From Pseudomonadota bacterium (GTDB lineage: Bacteria; Desulfobacterota; Desulfovibrionia; Desulfovibrionales; Desulfomicrobiaceae), in assembly GCA_023393525.1 (NCBI GenBank), contig JAEWKZ010000095.1, positions 40,004-104,003 on the forward strand: a DNA stretch of 64,000 bases, read 5' to 3'. This document shows, in pieces, positions 45,423 to 54,746 of this stretch. Position numbers and translations under genes: made by a program. The stretch's first letter is position 1. Each line of letters begins with the position of its first letter. Under the pieces are notes generated by a model. That model saw only the letters and a program-made list of their open reading frames with translations. It was not told the origin of the DNA and did not search any database.

Positions 45423-46689
45423 ACTGCAACCAGAGCAGTTCGTCCAGGGAGCGCAGGATCTCACCGTAAAGCCCCCCGTAGCCGGGAAATTTTCCGAAAA
45501 GCTCCTGCTTGCGGCGTTGCAGGTCCGGAGAGGCGCTGGCTTCGGGGGATGACGGCGAGGTGGCCAGGATGCGCCGCTCCTGCGACAGGTAGTCGCGGGT
45601 CCGGGCGCAGAATTCGGCGCACAGTTCCCTGCATTTCGCGCCGTGAACGGCCCAGTGGTCTTTGGCCCGGACCGGCGTCCGGTTGTGGCGGGCCTGCCAG
45701 ACCATGGCCAGCAGGAAATTGATGGGCGACCCCGGCACTCCGCGCCGCCAGCCCAGAAGCCAGGGCGTACGCCAGAAGAGCAGGAAGTGGTTCCGGCCGA
45801 AGGCAATCAGGGCGTTCAGGTCGGCATGCATCTCATGCAGGTCGGCATCATCCCAGAGCGGTTTTTCCCGGCTCAGGTCCCAGTCGGGAACCGCGGCCGC
45901 GGGGCTCTGGCCGAGCAGCCGGGAGAGCAGGGCGTTGGCCTGGGGCGAGGCCGGAGTCTCAAGGTGCGCGTAGCTGAGCACGAACGAGCCCCGGCCGCAG
46001 GCGCCCCTGACGATGCAGGGTTCGTGGCGCAGTCGTTCCGGATCGAGATTGATGCCGTACAGTTGTTCCCACTGTCCGACTTCCGAGGCGGCGACTCCGG
46101 ACCAATCCAGGTCGGCGGACCAGAAATCGGCTTCCGGGGCCTCGTAGCGGGCCAGCACTTCGAGGTTCTCCTCGCCGGGCTCGAACTGTGAAGGCCACCA
46201 GACCGGCAGGGCTGCCTCGTAATTCGTCCCGTCATCACTGACGCTGCACCGCAGATGTCCGCTGAAATTGGGCAGGCGGTTTCGCGCCGCCTTGCGCGAC
46301 CAGGTGCACAGGTCCAGGAAGGGAGCTCCCCGCTCCGAGGCCAGGCCCAGGCCCGCTCCTCCGCAAAAACCCAGATAGCGCCCCCCGTTCCGCACATGTT
46401 CACGGATCGCCCCCCGGCCTTCCTCGCCCAGGGCCAGGGACTTGAGCTTGGCCCAGCCGCCCGGGACGAGCAGCGTGGACGAGGCGTGGTCCTGCAATGC
46501 TCCGGTTCGGACGTGTTCGGCCTTGAGCAGGGTCACGGGGAGGTGCAGGGCTTTCATGGCGCGAAGGAGCAACAGCCCCCAGAAGTGCGATTCGTCCCAG
46601 AGCAGGAGCAGAGGAGAAGAGTGTCGGCGCATGTCCGTGGGACTAGCAGGAAGCGCGGTGGCGGGCAAGTCGGGCTTGATTTTTGGCAT
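45388..46689 (-). CDS. BPL_N / glutamine-amidotransferase-like domain protein
   Basis: This 433-residue protein resembles the biotin-protein-ligase N-terminal domain family (PF09825), a class I glutamine amidotransferase-like fold. The segments SSTLLVPGGWAKLKSL and NGGRYLGFCGGAGLGLAS carry a possible nucleophilic cysteine in GFCGGAG. No ligase domain follows. The C-terminal 130 residues are an unrecognised extension. The gene stands alone, convergent with the HD gene. ATG 46689 has GGGGG upstream; an internal ATG at 46632 is possible. Function is unknown. Confidence 0.68.
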   Translation of the reverse strand: MPKIKPDLPATALPASPTDMRRHSSPLLLLWDESHFWGLLLLRAMKALHLPVTLLKAEHVRTGALQDHASSTLLVPGGWAKLKSLALGEEGRGAIREHVRNGGRYLGFCGGAGLGLASERGAPFLDLCTWSRKAARNRLPNFSGHLRCSVSDDGTNYEAALPVWWPSQFEPGEENLEVLARYEAPEADFWSADLDWSGVAASEVGQWEQLYGINLDPERLRHEPCIVRGACGRGSFVLSYAHLETPASPQANALLSRLLGQSPAAAVPDWDLSREKPLWDDADLHEMHADLNALIAFGRNHFLLFWRTPWLLGWRRGVPGSPINFLLAMVWQARHNRTPVRAKDHWAVHGAKCRELCAEFCARTRDYLSQERRILATSPSSPEASASPDLQRRKQELFGKFPGYGGLYGEILRSLDELLWLQFSAEAHRQDAP

Positions 46690-46776
46690 GGCCCCCAGTA
46701 CTCAATTTTGTTTCCGTGGCGCCGGACATCCCGGCGCTTTTTTGCCGCAACCAGCTCATTATCCGGAGTTCACCAT

Positions 46777-49440
46777 ATGGCCAACGAGACGCTTTCCAAG
46801 GGATACGAACCTGCCGACGTGGAAGAGCGGTGGCTTGAGTACTGGAAGACCCATCAGAGTTTCACGCCCGATGCGGCCAAGGCCGCGACGACGCCGGGGG
46901 ACAACTATTCCATCGTCATCCCGCCGCCCAACGTCACCGGCGCCCTGCACATGGGACATGCCCTGAACCTCACCCTGCAGGACATCATGTGCCGCTACAT
47001 GCGTCAGCGGGGCAAGACCGTGCTCTGGGTGCCTGGTACGGACCACGCGGGCATCGCCACCCAGAACGTGGTGGAAAGGAAGCTTTTGGCCGAAGGCACG
47101 AAGCGCGAGGATCTGGGCCGCGAGGAATTCGTGGACCGGGTCTGGGAATGGAAAGAGGATTACGGCGGACGCATCCTGAACCAGATCCGGCGCATGGGCG
47201 CCAGCGTCGACTGGACGCGCGAGCGCTTCACCATGGACGAGGGCCTGTCCAAGGCCGTGCGCGAGGTTTTCGTTTCCCTGTACGAGCAGGGCCTCGTCTA
47301 CCGGGGCAAGTACATCGTCAACTGGTGCACCCGCTGCCACACGGCCCTGGCCGACGACGAGGTCGAATACGCCCCGGCCAAGTCCACCCTCTATCATTTG
47401 CGCTATCCTCTCGAAGACGGCTCCGGTTCCGTGACCGTGGCCACGGTGCGGCCCGAGACCATGCTCGGCGACACGGCAGTGGCCGTGCATCCCGAGGACG
47501 AGCGCTACCAGTCCATGATCGGCAAGCACGTCATCCTGCCCCTGGTGGGCCGCCGCATCCCGATCATCGCCGACGCCTACGTGGACCGCGAGTTCGGCAC
47601 CGGCTGCCTCAAGATCACCCCGGCCCACGACATGAACGACTGGGAGATGGGCCGCAAATACGGGCTCGAAGCCATCAGCGTCATCGACGACCAGGGCCGC
47701 ATGAACGAGAACGCGCCCGAGGCGTATCGCGGGATGAGCGCCGCCGACTGCCGCGCGCTCATTGTTGATGATCTGCGCGCCTGCGGGGCGCTCACGGCCG
47801 AGGAACCCTACGAAAACAAGATCAATCAGTGCTACCGCTGCAAGACCACCATCGAGCCCTTCGTGTCCGAACAGTGGTTCGTGTCCGTCAAGCCGCTGGC
47901 CGAGAAGGCCAGGGCGGCGGTGGAGGACGGCCGCACGACCATCTGGCCCGCGCAGTGGAACAAGACCTATTTCAACTGGCTCGACAACATCCGCGACTGG
48001 TGCATCTCGCGCCAGCTGTGGTGGGGGCACCGCATCCCGGTCTGGACCTGCAAGGACTGCGGCGAGGTCATCGTCGCCCGCCAGGACCCCACGGCCTGCA
48101 CGTGCGGCTGCGCGGACCTGGTGCAGGACGAGGACGTGCTCGACACCTGGTTCTCCTCGGCCCTGTGGCCGTTCTCGACCATGGGCTGGCCGGAGCGGAC
48201 CGATGAGCTCAAGGCCTTCTACCCGACCTCGCTCCTGGTCACGGGCTTTGACATCCTCTTCTTCTGGGTGGCCCGCATGATGATGATGGGTCTGCAGTTC
48301 ATGGACAACGTGCCCTTCAAGGACGTCTACATTCACGCCCTGGTCCGCGACGAGCACGGCAAGAAGATGTCCAAGTCCACGGGCAACGTCATCGACCCCT
48401 TGGAGATGATCGACAAGTACGGCTGCGACTCCCTGCGCTTCACCCTGACCTCGTTCGCGGCCATGGGCCGGGACATCAAGCTGTCCGAGGCGCGCATCGA
48501 GGGCTACCGCCATTTCATCAACAAGATCTGGAACGCGGCCCGCTTCGCGCTCATGCATGTCGATGGGACGGAGCCGGAATTCGATCCCAAGGCGCTGTCC
48601 GGATTGCATCACCGCTGGATTTTGCACCGTCTGGAAATGCTCAAGAAAGAGCACGCCGCCCAGATCGAGGGCTACCGTTTCAACGAGGCGGCCCAGGGCC
48701 TGTACGGGTTCGTGTGGCGCGAGTTCTGCGACTGGTATCTGGAACTGATCAAGCCCGAGCTCTACGGCGAGGACGCGGCGGCCAAGGCGGCGGCCCGGTC
48801 CTGCCTCAAGCACGTGCTGTCCGAGATCATGGTCATCGCCCATCCGGTCATCCCCTTCGTGACCCAGGAGATCTGGTCCTGCATCCCGTCCCTTGATGCC
48901 GAGAGCCTGGCCGTGCGCCCCTATCCCAAGGCCCGGCCCGAGTGCGAGGACGAGGGCGCGGTGCGCGACATGGAGTTCTTGCAGGGCGTCATCGTGGCCG
49001 TGCGCAACATCCGCTCCGAACTGGGCGTGGCCCCAGGCGTCCCGCTTGCGGTGCTGATGCGGGCCGGCAGTGACGATCAGGCCTTCCTGATGGCTCATGA
49101 AACGGAAATAGCGGCTCTGGCCCGGGTCGGGACGCTGAGCGTGGGCGCCGACATCGAAGCGCCCAAGGGATGCGCCTCGGCGGTGGTGCGTGGCTGCGAG
49201 CTCTACGTGCCGCTTGAAGGGGTGGTGGATTTTGTGGCCGAGTTGGTCCGCCTCGACAAGGAGCTGGGCAAGATATCCAAGGAACTCGATTTTGTGACCA
49301 AGAAGCTTGGCAACGAGAGTTTTGTGAGCAAGGCTCCCGAGGACGTGGTAGCCAAGGAAAAGGCCAAGGCCGCGGATTTCGCCGAGAAAAAGGCCGCCCT
49401 GGAGCAACTGCGGGCCAAAGTGCGGGATTTCATCGGCTAG
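46777..49440 (+). CDS. valS: valyl-tRNA synthetase
   Basis: ValRS charges tRNA-Val. This class Ia enzyme of 887 residues has the HIGH-like motif in PPPNVTGALHMGHALN, the KMSKS motif in GKKMSKSTGNVIDP, an editing (CP1) domain, and a C-terminal coiled coil with KEKAKAADFAEKKAALEQLR. The start MANETLSKGYEP has CGGAG upstream; longer in-frame starts lie in the opposite gene. Length and motifs are normal. Confidence 0.96.
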   Translation: MANETLSKGYEPADVEERWLEYWKTHQSFTPDAAKAATTPGDNYSIVIPPPNVTGALHMGHALNLTLQDIMCRYMRQRGKTVLWVPGTDHAGIATQNVVERKLLAEGTKREDLGREEFVDRVWEWKEDYGGRILNQIRRMGASVDWTRERFTMDEGLSKAVREVFVSLYEQGLVYRGKYIVNWCTRCHTALADDEVEYAPAKSTLYHLRYPLEDGSGSVTVATVRPETMLGDTAVAVHPEDERYQSMIGKHVILPLVGRRIPIIADAYVDREFGTGCLKITPAHDMNDWEMGRKYGLEAISVIDDQGRMNENAPEAYRGMSAADCRALIVDDLRACGALTAEEPYENKINQCYRCKTTIEPFVSEQWFVSVKPLAEKARAAVEDGRTTIWPAQWNKTYFNWLDNIRDWCISRQLWWGHRIPVWTCKDCGEVIVARQDPTACTCGCADLVQDEDVLDTWFSSALWPFSTMGWPERTDELKAFYPTSLLVTGFDILFFWVARMMMMGLQFMDNVPFKDVYIHALVRDEHGKKMSKSTGNVIDPLEMIDKYGCDSLRFTLTSFAAMGRDIKLSEARIEGYRHFINKIWNAARFALMHVDGTEPEFDPKALSGLHHRWILHRLEMLKKEHAAQIEGYRFNEAAQGLYGFVWREFCDWYLELIKPELYGEDAAAKAAARSCLKHVLSEIMVIAHPVIPFVTQEIWSCIPSLDAESLAVRPYPKARPECEDEGAVRDMEFLQGVIVAVRNIRSELGVAPGVPLAVLMRAGSDDQAFLMAHETEIAALARVGTLSVGADIEAPKGCASAVVRGCELYVPLEGVVDFVAELVRLDKELGKISKELDFVTKKLGNESFVSKAPEDVVAKEKAKAADFAEKKAALEQLRAKVRDFIG

Positions 49441-49484
49441 CCGGCCACATATTCTGACTGATTTTTGAAAAACTCGAAAATTGT

Positions 49485-49504
49485 AGGCCGTTCAAAAACG
49501 GCCT
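49485..49504 (+). terminator. hairpin between valS and cobA-hemD
   Basis: AGGCCGTT and AACGGCCT form a perfect 8-bp stem with a CAAA loop, 20 bases before the cobA-hemD ATG. There is no T-run, so it could reduce read-through or influence translation of the next gene rather than terminate. Confidence 0.4.
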
Positions 49505-49523
49505 GTTAACGAAAGGAAACATC

Positions 49524-51032
49524 ATGGCCAAAGCATATCTCATCGGCGCGGGTCCCGGCGATCCGGGCCTCATCACGGTCAAGGGCCAACGCCTCCTGCA
49601 GGAGTGCGAGGTGGTCATTTACGACTATCTGGCCAACAAGACCTTTTTGTCCCTGTGCCGCCCCGACGCCGAGATCATCTATGTGGGCAAGAAGGGCGGC
49701 GACCACACCCTGCCCCAGGACCAGATCAACGACCTCATCGTGGCCAAGGTCAGGGAAGGCAAGAACGTGGCCCGCCTCAAGGGCGGCGACCCCTACATTT
49801 TCGGGCGCGGGGCCGAGGAGGCCGAGGAGCTTCTTGAGGCCGGGCTCGAATTCGAGGTCGTGCCCGGAGTGACCTCGGCCGTGGCCGGAGCGGCCTACGC
49901 GGGCATCCCGCTGACGCACCGCAAATACGCCTCTTCCGTGTCGCTGATCACCGGCCACGAGGATCCGACCAAGCCCGATTCCGCCCACAACTGGCCGGCC
50001 CTGGCGACCGCGGCCAGCACCTTGTGTTTCTACATGGGCGTGAAAAATTTGCCCTACATCTCGGCCAAGCTGATGGAAAACGGGATGCGCGCCGACATGC
50101 CCGCCGCCCTGGTGCGCTGGGGTACGACGAGCAGGCACCAGTCCTGGGTCTCGACCATCGGGGAGATCGCGGCCATGGCCGAGCGCGAAGGGGTCAAGGC
50201 CCCGTCCATGCTGGTCGTGGGCGAGGTGGTGCAGCTGCGCGACACCCTGAACTGGTTCGAGAAGCTGCCCTTGCACGGCAAGGGCGTGGTCGTGACCCGC
50301 GCCCGCGAACAGGCCAGCGGCCTGAAAGACACCCTGGAGGGCCTGGGCGCGGCCTGTTACGAATTTCCGACCATCACCATCGTGCCCCTGGAAGACTACG
50401 CGCCGGTCCGCGAGGCCATCGACAGGCTCGCGGACTATGACTGGGCCATTTTCACCTCCGTCAACGGCGTGCGCCATTTCTGGAACCAGCTCGAACTCGT
50501 GGGCAAGGACGCTCGGGCTTTTGGCGGCATGCAGATCGCGGCCATCGGACCGGCCACGGCCGAAGCCCTGCTTGAGCGCGGCATCCGCCCCGATTTCATC
50601 CCGCCGAAATACGTGGCCGAATCCGTGGTCGAAGGTCTCCTTGAGCGCGGCGTGGCCGGCAAGAAGGTCCTTATTCCCCGCGCCAAGGTCGCCCGCGAGG
50701 TGCTGCCCGAGGAGCTGGCCAAGGTCGCGGCGCAGGTGGACGTCTTGCCCGTCTATGAAACCGTGTTGACCCAGGAGGACGGAACCGAGATCCTCGAACT
50801 TCTCGAAAAGGGCAGGCTCCATTTCCTGACCTTCTCCAGTTCCTCCACGGTGGACAACTTCTTCGCCCTGGTCCCGGCGGACAGCCTGCGCCCCTACGCG
50901 GGCAAAGGGCTCAAGATCTGCTGCATCGGACCCGTGACCGCCAGGACCTTGAGCGACTACGGCTTCACTCCGGACATCATGCCCGAGGACTACACCATCC
51001 CGGCCCTGGTCGAAGCCTTGGTGAAAGGATAG
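49524..51032 (+). CDS. cobA-hemD: fused uroporphyrinogen-III methyltransferase / uroporphyrinogen-III synthase
   Basis: This 502-residue bifunctional protein makes precorrin-2 from hydroxymethylbilane via uroporphyrinogen III, feeding sirohaem, cobalamin and haem. The N-terminal half (about 1-240) is SAM-dependent CobA/SUMT with GAGPGDPGLITVKG, LKGGDPYIFGRGAEEAE and PGVTSAVAGAAYAGIPLTHR. The C-terminal half (about 255-502) is HemD, with VVVTRAREQASGL and FSSSSTVDNFF. The fusion is frequent in clostridia and sulfate reducers. AAGGA precedes the ATG. Sirohaem supply for dissimilatory sulfite reductase is a plausible role. Confidence 0.93.
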   Translation: MAKAYLIGAGPGDPGLITVKGQRLLQECEVVIYDYLANKTFLSLCRPDAEIIYVGKKGGDHTLPQDQINDLIVAKVREGKNVARLKGGDPYIFGRGAEEAEELLEAGLEFEVVPGVTSAVAGAAYAGIPLTHRKYASSVSLITGHEDPTKPDSAHNWPALATAASTLCFYMGVKNLPYISAKLMENGMRADMPAALVRWGTTSRHQSWVSTIGEIAAMAEREGVKAPSMLVVGEVVQLRDTLNWFEKLPLHGKGVVVTRAREQASGLKDTLEGLGAACYEFPTITIVPLEDYAPVREAIDRLADYDWAIFTSVNGVRHFWNQLELVGKDARAFGGMQIAAIGPATAEALLERGIRPDFIPPKYVAESVVEGLLERGVAGKKVLIPRAKVAREVLPEELAKVAAQVDVLPVYETVLTQEDGTEILELLEKGRLHFLTFSSSSTVDNFFALVPADSLRPYAGKGLKICCIGPVTARTLSDYGFTPDIMPEDYTIPALVEALVKG

Positions 51033-51036
51033 GGTT

Positions 51037-51705
51037 ATGGCCATCGCGCTTGGCGTCCTCGTTTCCGGTTCCGGGTCCAACCTGCAGGCCATCATCGACA
51101 GGGTGGGCGACGGCAGCCTTGACGCGGACATCCGCATCGTCATCGCCAACAAACCCGACGCGCAAGGACTTGAGCGCGCGCGGAAGGCGGGCATTGCCAC
51201 GGCCTGCGTGCGCCATGACGAGTTTCCCGAGCGCGAGCGCTTCGACCGCGAACTGGTCCGGCTGCTGCAAGAGGCAAAGGTCGGGCTCGTGGCCCTGGCC
51301 GGGTTCATGCGCATCCTGACGCCTGCGTTCTTGACGCCCTTTGCCGGACGCGTGGTCAATATTCATCCGGCCTTGCTCCCGGCCTGCCCCGGTCTGCGCG
51401 CCCAGGGGCAGCAGGCCGGGCACGGGGTGCGGCTGGCCGGGTGCACCGTGCATTTCGTGGATGAAGAGATGGACCACGGTCCGATCATCATCCAGGCCGC
51501 CGTGCCCGCCTACGCGGACGACGATGAGGCCGTGCTCGGCGCGCGCATCCTTGAGATGGAACACCGCATCTATCCCCAGGCCCTGCAATGGATCGCACAG
51601 GACCGGGTGCAGGTCGTCGGACGGCAGGTCGTGGTGCGCGGGGCGTCCAGAACCATGGGCGCGCTGTGGGCCAATCCGCCTTTGGAAAGGCCTTTTGATT
51701 CCTGA
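51037..51705 (+). CDS. purN: phosphoribosylglycinamide formyltransferase
   Basis: PurN transfers a formyl group from 10-formyltetrahydrofolate to GAR in purine synthesis. The N-terminal GAR-binding segment is VLVSGSGSNLQAI. Catalytic residues lie in VVNIHPALLP (N, H) and TVHFVDEEMDHGPII (D). The protein is 222 residues with a slightly longer C-terminus than E. coli. The segment after HPALLP (ACPGLRAQGQQAGHG) departs a little from the usual pattern. It begins 5 bases after hemD with AGG upstream. Confidence 0.92.
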   Translation: MAIALGVLVSGSGSNLQAIIDRVGDGSLDADIRIVIANKPDAQGLERARKAGIATACVRHDEFPERERFDRELVRLLQEAKVGLVALAGFMRILTPAFLTPFAGRVVNIHPALLPACPGLRAQGQQAGHGVRLAGCTVHFVDEEMDHGPIIIQAAVPAYADDDEAVLGARILEMEHRIYPQALQWIAQDRVQVVGRQVVVRGASRTMGALWANPPLERPFDS

Positions 51706-51717
51706 GGGAGGCAACGT

Positions 51718-52269
51718 ATGAACACATTCAAGCTGGTTTTGACTGACCAGGATAAGCGTTTCTGCAAGGACCTCGTGATCTGGGTCATCCGGCAGCATCT
51801 CGGTCAGACTTCCGAGGCCAGACCCGTTCTCGATTCCACGACCTTGAACGAAGAGCTTGGCGCGTTTGTGACCCTGAAGCGGGAAGGGCGGCTGCGCGGC
51901 TGCATCGGCAACATCGTCGGCAAAGGTCCGCTGGTCGCCACCATCGAGCGCATGGCCGGAGCGGCTGCTTTCGAGGATCCGCGCTTCCCTCCGCTCACGG
52001 CCGAGGAGCTGGACGACCTTGAGATCGAGGTCTCGGTCATGGGCCCCTTGACCCCTTGCCCCGACCCGGAACTGATCGAGGTCGGCCGGCATGGGCTTTA
52101 TATCCGCAAGTCCATGCATTCGGGTCTGCTCTTGCCGCAGGTGGCCACGGAGTGGGGCTGGGACCGCGAAACGTTTCTGGATCAGACCTGTGTCAAGGCC
52201 GGACTGCCCAAGGGCACCTGGCGCAAGCCCAAGACGGAGATCTGGTGGTTTGAAGCCGTCATTTTTTAA
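51718..52269 (+). CDS. AMMECR1 / AmmeMemoRadiSam protein A family protein
   Basis: This 183-residue protein belongs to the AMMECR1 family, with [19 protein letters not shown] (the LRGCIG hallmark) and [13 protein letters not shown]. In many genomes it is a partner in the AmmeMemoRadiSam set with a Memo-like protein and a radical SAM enzyme, neither of which is adjacent here. Biochemical function is unknown. It lies 13 bases after purN with GGAGG upstream and 13 bases before the cyclophilin gene, so it is in a mixed operon. Confidence 0.85.
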   Translation: MNTFKLVLTDQDKRFCKDLVIWVIRQHLGQTSEARPVLDSTTLNEELGAFVTLKREGRLRGCIGNIVGKGPLVATIERMAGAAAFEDPRFPPLTAEELDDLEIEVSVMGPLTPCPDPELIEVGRHGLYIRKSMHSGLLLPQVATEWGWDRETFLDQTCVKAGLPKGTWRKPKTEIWWFEAVIF

Positions 52270-52282
52270 AGGAAGGAACAGT

Positions 52283-52837
52283 ATGCGTACGTATGTTTTG
52301 GCCGTGATTCTGGTTTGTCTGTTTTCGTCCCCGGCCTTTGCGGAAGGGACCAAAGTCTCCCTGACCACCAGCAAGGGTATCATCGTCATCGAGCTCGATG
52401 AGGCCAAGGCTCCGGTCTCGGCGCAAAATTTTCTGACCTATGTGGACGAGGGCTTTTATGACGGCACGGTTTTTCACCGGGTCATCAAGGGCTTCATGAT
52501 CCAGGGCGGCGGCATGGACACGGCCATGCACCAGAAACGCGGCCACGCGCCCATCAGGAACGAGGCCGACAACGGTCTCAAGAATGACAAATATACCGTG
52601 GCCATGGCCCGGACCGGCGAAATTCATTCGGCTACGTCCCAGTTTTTCATCAACACCGCGGACAACGCTTTTCTGAATCACGGAGCGCGTGATTTCGGTT
52701 ACGCGGTCTTTGGCAAGGTCGTGGCGGGCAAGCGTGTTGTGGACCTGATCGAAGCCGTGAACACGGGTTCAAAGGGCATGCATTCGGATGTGCCCCTGGA
52801 GCCGGTGATCATCGAAAAGGCCGAAGTGATGAAGTGA
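52283..52837 (+). CDS. ppiA: periplasmic cyclophilin-type peptidyl-prolyl isomerase
   Basis: This 184-residue protein has a cleavable signal peptide ([20 protein letters not shown]). The cyclophilin domain includes [20 protein letters not shown] (catalytic His-Arg segment), [17 protein letters not shown] and FGKVV. It would catalyse prolyl isomerisation of exported proteins. AAGGAAGGA precedes the ATG; in-frame sequence further upstream belongs to another frame of the AMMECR1 gene. The gene ends with a strong terminator. Confidence 0.92.
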   Translation: MRTYVLAVILVCLFSSPAFAEGTKVSLTTSKGIIVIELDEAKAPVSAQNFLTYVDEGFYDGTVFHRVIKGFMIQGGGMDTAMHQKRGHAPIRNEADNGLKNDKYTVAMARTGEIHSATSQFFINTADNAFLNHGARDFGYAVFGKVVAGKRVVDLIEAVNTGSKGMHSDVPLEPVIIEKAEVMK

Positions 52838-52858
52838 AAGCGGCATGAAAGGAAAATA

Positions 52859-52891
52859 AGGGGCGGTCCAAGCGGATCGCCCCTTTTTTTT
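52859..52891 (+). terminator. terminator after ppiA
   Basis: AGGGGCGGTCC pairs with GGATCGCCCCT (11 bp, one G-U) around AAGC, followed by eight T residues. Confidence 0.88.
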
Positions 52892-52905
52892 GCGGTGCGT
52901 TTTTT

Positions 52906-54180
52906 CTAGCGCAGCAGATCGGGCAGGATGGTGATGATGCTCGGGAAGAAGGTCAGCAGGAGCAGGCTCGCCAGCAGCGCGTAGAGATAGGGCAGGGAGG
53001 CCTTCATGACTTTTTCCAGGGGCACCTTGGTGATGGCGCTGGCCACGAAGAGATCCAGGCCCACGGGCGGCGTGATGCAGCCGATGGCCAGGTTGCAGAC
53101 CATGAGGACGCCGAAGAAGAGCGGGTCGATGCCCAGGGTCTTGGCCACGGGCAGGAAGATGGGGGTCAGGATGACCACGGCGGCCGAGGCGTTGACCATG
53201 GTTCCGATGACCAGCAGCAACACGTTCATGGCCAGCAGGAAAAGCACCGGCGACGAGGTCATGCTGGCCACGAAGGCTCCGACGTGGTGGGGGATCTGCA
53301 GGTTGGTCAAAAGCCAGCCGAAGACGTTGGCCGCGCCGACCAGGAACATGATGATGGTCGTGCCGATGACGGCCTGGAAGATGATCTTGGGGAAGTCCTT
53401 GAATTTGAGTTCCTTGTAGATGAAGAGCCCCACGAAGATGCCGTACACCGCGGCTACGGCGGCGGCTTCGGTCGGGGTGAAGATGCCGCCGTAGATGCCG
53501 CCGATGATGATGACCGGGGTCATGAGGGCGAAAAAGGAGTCCTTGAAGGATTTCCACAGGTTGGAAGTCGAGAATGTGCCTTCGGGCTTGAGGCCGTTCT
53601 TTTTGGCCAGCCACCAGCTGACCAGCATCATGGACAGGCCCATGAGGATGCCCGGCAGAAATCCGCCCACGAAGAGGTCGCCGATGGAGGTGTCGGCGAT
53701 GACGCCGTACACGACCAGGGTGATGGACGGCGGGATGACGATGCCCACGGTGCCGCCGGCGGCCACGATGCCCGTGGCCCATTCGCGGGTGTAGCCCTTT
53801 TTCTCCATCTCATTGACCATGGTCGAGCCCAGGGCGGCCGTGGTGGCCGCGGACGAGCCCGAGATGGCGGCGAAGAACATGCCCGAAACGGCCACGGCCT
53901 GGGCCAGTCCGCCGGTGAACGAGCCCACCAGCGCCTGGGAGAAGTTCACCAGCCGTCCCGTCACGCCCCCGGCGGACATGAAGGAACCGGCCAGCATGAA
54001 GAAGGGCACGGCCATGAAGGAAAAGGAGTCTATGCCCGCGTACATCATCTGCGACACCATGACGAGGGGCATGTTCATGAAGAAGTGCAGGATGGTGGCC
54101 GCGGCCAGGCACAGCGCGAAGGCCACGGGCACGCCAAGCGCGGTCAGCCCCAGAAAGACGAAAAGAAGTACGAATTCCAT
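52906..54180 (-). CDS. dctM: TRAP transporter large membrane subunit
   Basis: This 424-residue DctM-type subunit with about 12 membrane helices is the ion-driven translocation channel of a tripartite TRAP transporter. Typical segments include PVAFALCLAAATI, MAVPFFMLAGSFMS, SGSSAATTAALGSTMVNEM (the conserved GSSAA motif) and GGTVGIVIPPSITLVVYG. It is last in the dctP-dctQ-dctM order and starts 2 bases after the dctQ stop, with GGAGG upstream. Confidence 0.94.
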   Translation of the reverse strand: MEFVLLFVFLGLTALGVPVAFALCLAAATILHFFMNMPLVMVSQMMYAGIDSFSFMAVPFFMLAGSFMSAGGVTGRLVNFSQALVGSFTGGLAQAVAVSGMFFAAISGSSAATTAALGSTMVNEMEKKGYTREWATGIVAAGGTVGIVIPPSITLVVYGVIADTSIGDLFVGGFLPGILMGLSMMLVSWWLAKKNGLKPEGTFSTSNLWKSFKDSFFALMTPVIIIGGIYGGIFTPTEAAAVAAVYGIFVGLFIYKELKFKDFPKIIFQAVIGTTIIMFLVGAANVFGWLLTNLQIPHHVGAFVASMTSSPVLFLLAMNVLLLVIGTMVNASAAVVILTPIFLPVAKTLGIDPLFFGVLMVCNLAIGCITPPVGLDLFVASAITKVPLEKVMKASLPYLYALLASLLLLTFFPSIITILPDLLR

Positions 54181-54182
54181 GG

Positions 54183-54677
54183 CTAGCCCTCCTGCCCGGC
54201 GTCACGCCCGGAAATTTTTCTGACGATGCGCAGGGTTTCGCGCAGCAGATACAGAAGCATGAGCACGCAGCTCACGGGAATGATGACGTAGACCCAGCTC
54301 ATGGGGATATCCAGGCCCGGGGCGCGCTGGAAGGTCATGATGGATGTCATTTTCCAGCCCTGGGTCAGGAGCAGGATGATGAAGACGTATCCGCAGAGGT
54401 TGATGATGACGTCCAGGATCGTGCCAAAGGTCGTGCCCTTGAACTTGTCGGGCAGGAACTGCACGGCCAGGTGTCCGCTTTCGCCCATGATCAGCGCCGA
54501 TCCCAGGAACACGACCCAGACGAAGAGGAAACGCGCCAGCTCCTCGGACCATTCCGGCGTGTACCCGAACAGGTAGCGGGTCACGACCTGGGCAAAGATG
54601 ATCAGGAGCATGATCGACATGGCGACGACGGAAAACCCGTACAGTACCGAGCGCACGCCCTTGAGGAGCTTGTCCAT
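54183..54677 (-). CDS. dctQ: TRAP transporter small membrane subunit
   Basis: This 164-residue DctQ subunit has four predicted membrane helices (SVLYGFSVVAMSIMLLIIFAQ, EELARFLFVWVVFLGSALIMG, TILDVIINLCGYVFIILLLT, WVYVIIPVSCVLMLLYLL). It carries the conserved SEELARFLFVW segment. It pairs with DctM and receives solute from DctP. It is preceded by GGAGG and by a strong GC hairpin at 54708-54733 between dctP and dctQ. Confidence 0.92.
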   Translation of the reverse strand: MDKLLKGVRSVLYGFSVVAMSIMLLIIFAQVVTRYLFGYTPEWSEELARFLFVWVVFLGSALIMGESGHLAVQFLPDKFKGTTFGTILDVIINLCGYVFIILLLTQGWKMTSIMTFQRAPGLDIPMSWVYVIIPVSCVLMLLYLLRETLRIVRKISGRDAGQEG

Positions 54678-54707
54678 GGAATCCTCCTAAGGTGATGGTG
54701 AAGTGGG

Positions 54708-54733
54708 GCCCGCCCCGTTGGACCGGGGCGGGC
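54708..54733 (-). promoter_or_regulatory. GC-rich hairpin between dctP and dctQ
   Basis: GCCCGCCCCG and CGGGGCGGGC form a perfect 10-bp stem with a 6-base loop. It has no T-run in the transcript sense and is best read as a partial terminator or mRNA-stabilising element that favours binding-protein expression over the membrane subunits. Confidence 0.55.
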
Positions 54734-54746
54734 GCGTGAAAACAAG

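Noticed and set aside
46759..49407. 882-codon minus-strand frame opposite valS
   Set aside because: Antisense shadow; the plus strand has all ValRS motifs.
49485..49504. Another copy of the CAGGCTGTTGAAAAA-type repeat before cobA-hemD
   Set aside because: The hairpin shares only a few bases (TTCAAAAA, GGCCTGTT) with the 24880 element, not enough to call a copy.
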